Positions 63,217-64,000 of a DNA stretch of 64,000 nt are shown here, one piece after another; within the stretch, counting starts at the first letter, position 1; each line of letters opens with the position of its first letter. This stretch comes from Planctomycetota bacterium (GTDB taxonomy: Bacteria; Planctomycetota; UBA1135; GCA-002686595). The notes beneath the pieces are model-generated. The model saw only the letters and a list, made by a program, of their open reading frames with translations. It was not told the DNA's origin and did not search any database. The translations under genes and the position numbers were made by a program. The stretch is from contig JABACD010000019.1 in the NCBI GenBank assembly GCA_014237855.1, positions 18,276 through 82,275 of the forward strand. Direction: 5' to 3'.

Positions 63217-64000
63217 ATCGCCGCAGTCGGCTGATCTGCTGGATTCTGCTGGCCGGTGCTCTCTTTCTGAGCATGGGGGCCGCACCAGGACAGGGGAGCT
63301 CGACCTCTCTTGCGCTGCGACTCTTTGGCCCGGTCTCCAGCCTGGCCGCCGGCTGGCAGTGGGTGCGCGTACGTTCGGCGCTCGATCACGGACGCTCGGA
63401 CCTGGCTTACTCCCGAGCCAATCTGGCTCTTGAGCTCGATCCCGGCTCCACGGGGGCCTGGTCCTTCCTGGCAGCTCACATGGCCAATGACAGGGGCTCG
63501 CCCTTCCGTCAGCCCGAGCCCATCCTGCGCACTCGCTGGACACAGGCGGCGATTGACCTCCTCGAGAGAGGTGAGGACAGGGCACGGCGCCCTGCCGAGC
63601 TGGCCTCCCAATGCGGGACGATCCTCGTACGGGTGGCCGAGTACGGCGGAGAGATCCCCTGGCCTGGAGGGAGCGCCGGGGCCCTCGAAGACGCCGAACC
63701 TCATTTCGAGCGGGCCACGAGACTCGATCCCACCTCCAGCGAGGCCTGGACCTTGCTCGCGGCCCTGAGAGGTCTCTGGTTGGCCTCTGCCGAGGTGACG
63801 GCCAGCCCCCAGGAACGGGTGGCGGCTCTGCGGGCAGGTCTGGCCACCCTCGATCAAGCGAGTGAACACGTCACCGATCTAGGAGGGACTCAATTCCAGC
63901 GCGGGATCCTCCTCGGACTCTTCGCCGACGATGGATCGCCAGCCGACTTCGAGCTCTGGCCGGGAGGTCAGAAGAGCCTCTACGGTGCTGCCATCGAGGC
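63213..64000 (+). CDS. TPR-like repeat protein, 5' part only
   Basis: Runs off the window end; 262 codons visible. A signal-like N-terminus (LICWILLAGALFLSMGAAPG) precedes helical repeats (RSDLAYSRANLALELDPGS, AEPHFERATRLDPTSSEAWTLLAAL) of the tetratricopeptide type. Coupled to the membrane-protein gene by a 4-nt overlap, so probably a periplasmic partner of it. Confidence 0.72.
   Translation, partial: MNRRSRLICWILLAGALFLSMGAAPGQGSSTSLALRLFGPVSSLAAGWQWVRVRSALDHGRSDLAYSRANLALELDPGSTGAWSFLAAHMANDRGSPFRQPEPILRTRWTQAAIDLLERGEDRARRPAELASQCGTILVRVAEYGGEIPWPGGSAGALEDAEPHFERATRLDPTSSEAWTLLAALRGLWLASAEVTASPQERVAALRAGLATLDQASEHVTDLGGTQFQRGILLGLFADDGSPADFELWPGGQKSLYGAAIE

Noticed and set aside
63066..63869. 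267-codon minus-strand frame at the window end
   Set aside because: Opposite the membrane-protein and TPR-like genes; composition is typical of a shadow.

Overview
The window is about 60% GC and densely coded on both strands, with many GTG and TTG starts and short or overlapping junctions. It looks like a chromosomal piece from a free-living Gram-negative-type heterotroph, most likely a planctomycete. The pointers are an ECF sigma factor next to a Ser/Thr kinase with a long helical-repeat tail, many secreted proteins, a Gram-negative secretin system, outer-membrane barrels, and a Cys-rich C-terminal module (51839-53818) that I associate with the marine Poly30-type planctomycetes. The lineage call is inference; no rRNA or tRNA gene was found.

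Layout. 1-3.6 kb: sigma factor and protein kinase. 3.5-6.9 kb: two secreted proteins, the second a beta-helix protein. 7.1-16.2 kb (minus): a histidine ammonia-lyase with an Ala-Cys-Gly active-site triad; a tightly coupled four-gene run (enolase-superfamily enzyme, old-yellow-enzyme-like reductase, Nramp-like transporter, DUF993 aldolase-like protein); and a carboxypeptidase-regulatory-like surface protein. An isocitrate/isopropylmalate-dehydrogenase-like gene diverges at 16.6 kb. 17.9-29.8 kb: a glycan region (flippase, four GT4 glycosyltransferases, glucosamine-6-phosphate deaminase) interrupted by a very large propeller-type hybrid sensor kinase and two small lipoproteins. 29.9-33 kb: FHA protein, LuxR-type response regulator, ABC ATPase, small lipoprotein.

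33.3-47.8 kb is a complete type II secretion/type IV pilus-like locus: fused PilM-PilN (GspL-like), PilO, PilP/GspB-like, secretin, GspE, GspF, several pseudopilins, a PilX-like large minor pilin carrying a CxxCH motif and a Lys-Gly repeat, and a small two-TM HAMP-like protein. No retraction ATPase or prepilin peptidase is present.

48-51.6 kb: a PhnD-type periplasmic binding protein coupled to a hybrid histidine kinase with its own receiver and HPt domains. 51.8-56.6 kb: SGNH esterase, DUF481 barrel and another barrel-like lipoprotein. 56.6-58.5 kb is the most unusual part: a bacterial pentameric ligand-gated ion channel (Cys-loop receptor family) in a three-gene operon with two paralogous small helical envelope proteins. 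The window ends with a SASA-type esterase, a HEAT-repeat protein, a coiled-coil protein, a membrane protein and the start of a TPR-like gene.

No CRISPR array, insertion sequence, integrase, phage gene or RNA gene was recognised. Several strong hairpins lie between genes and are listed as terminators or regulatory sites.
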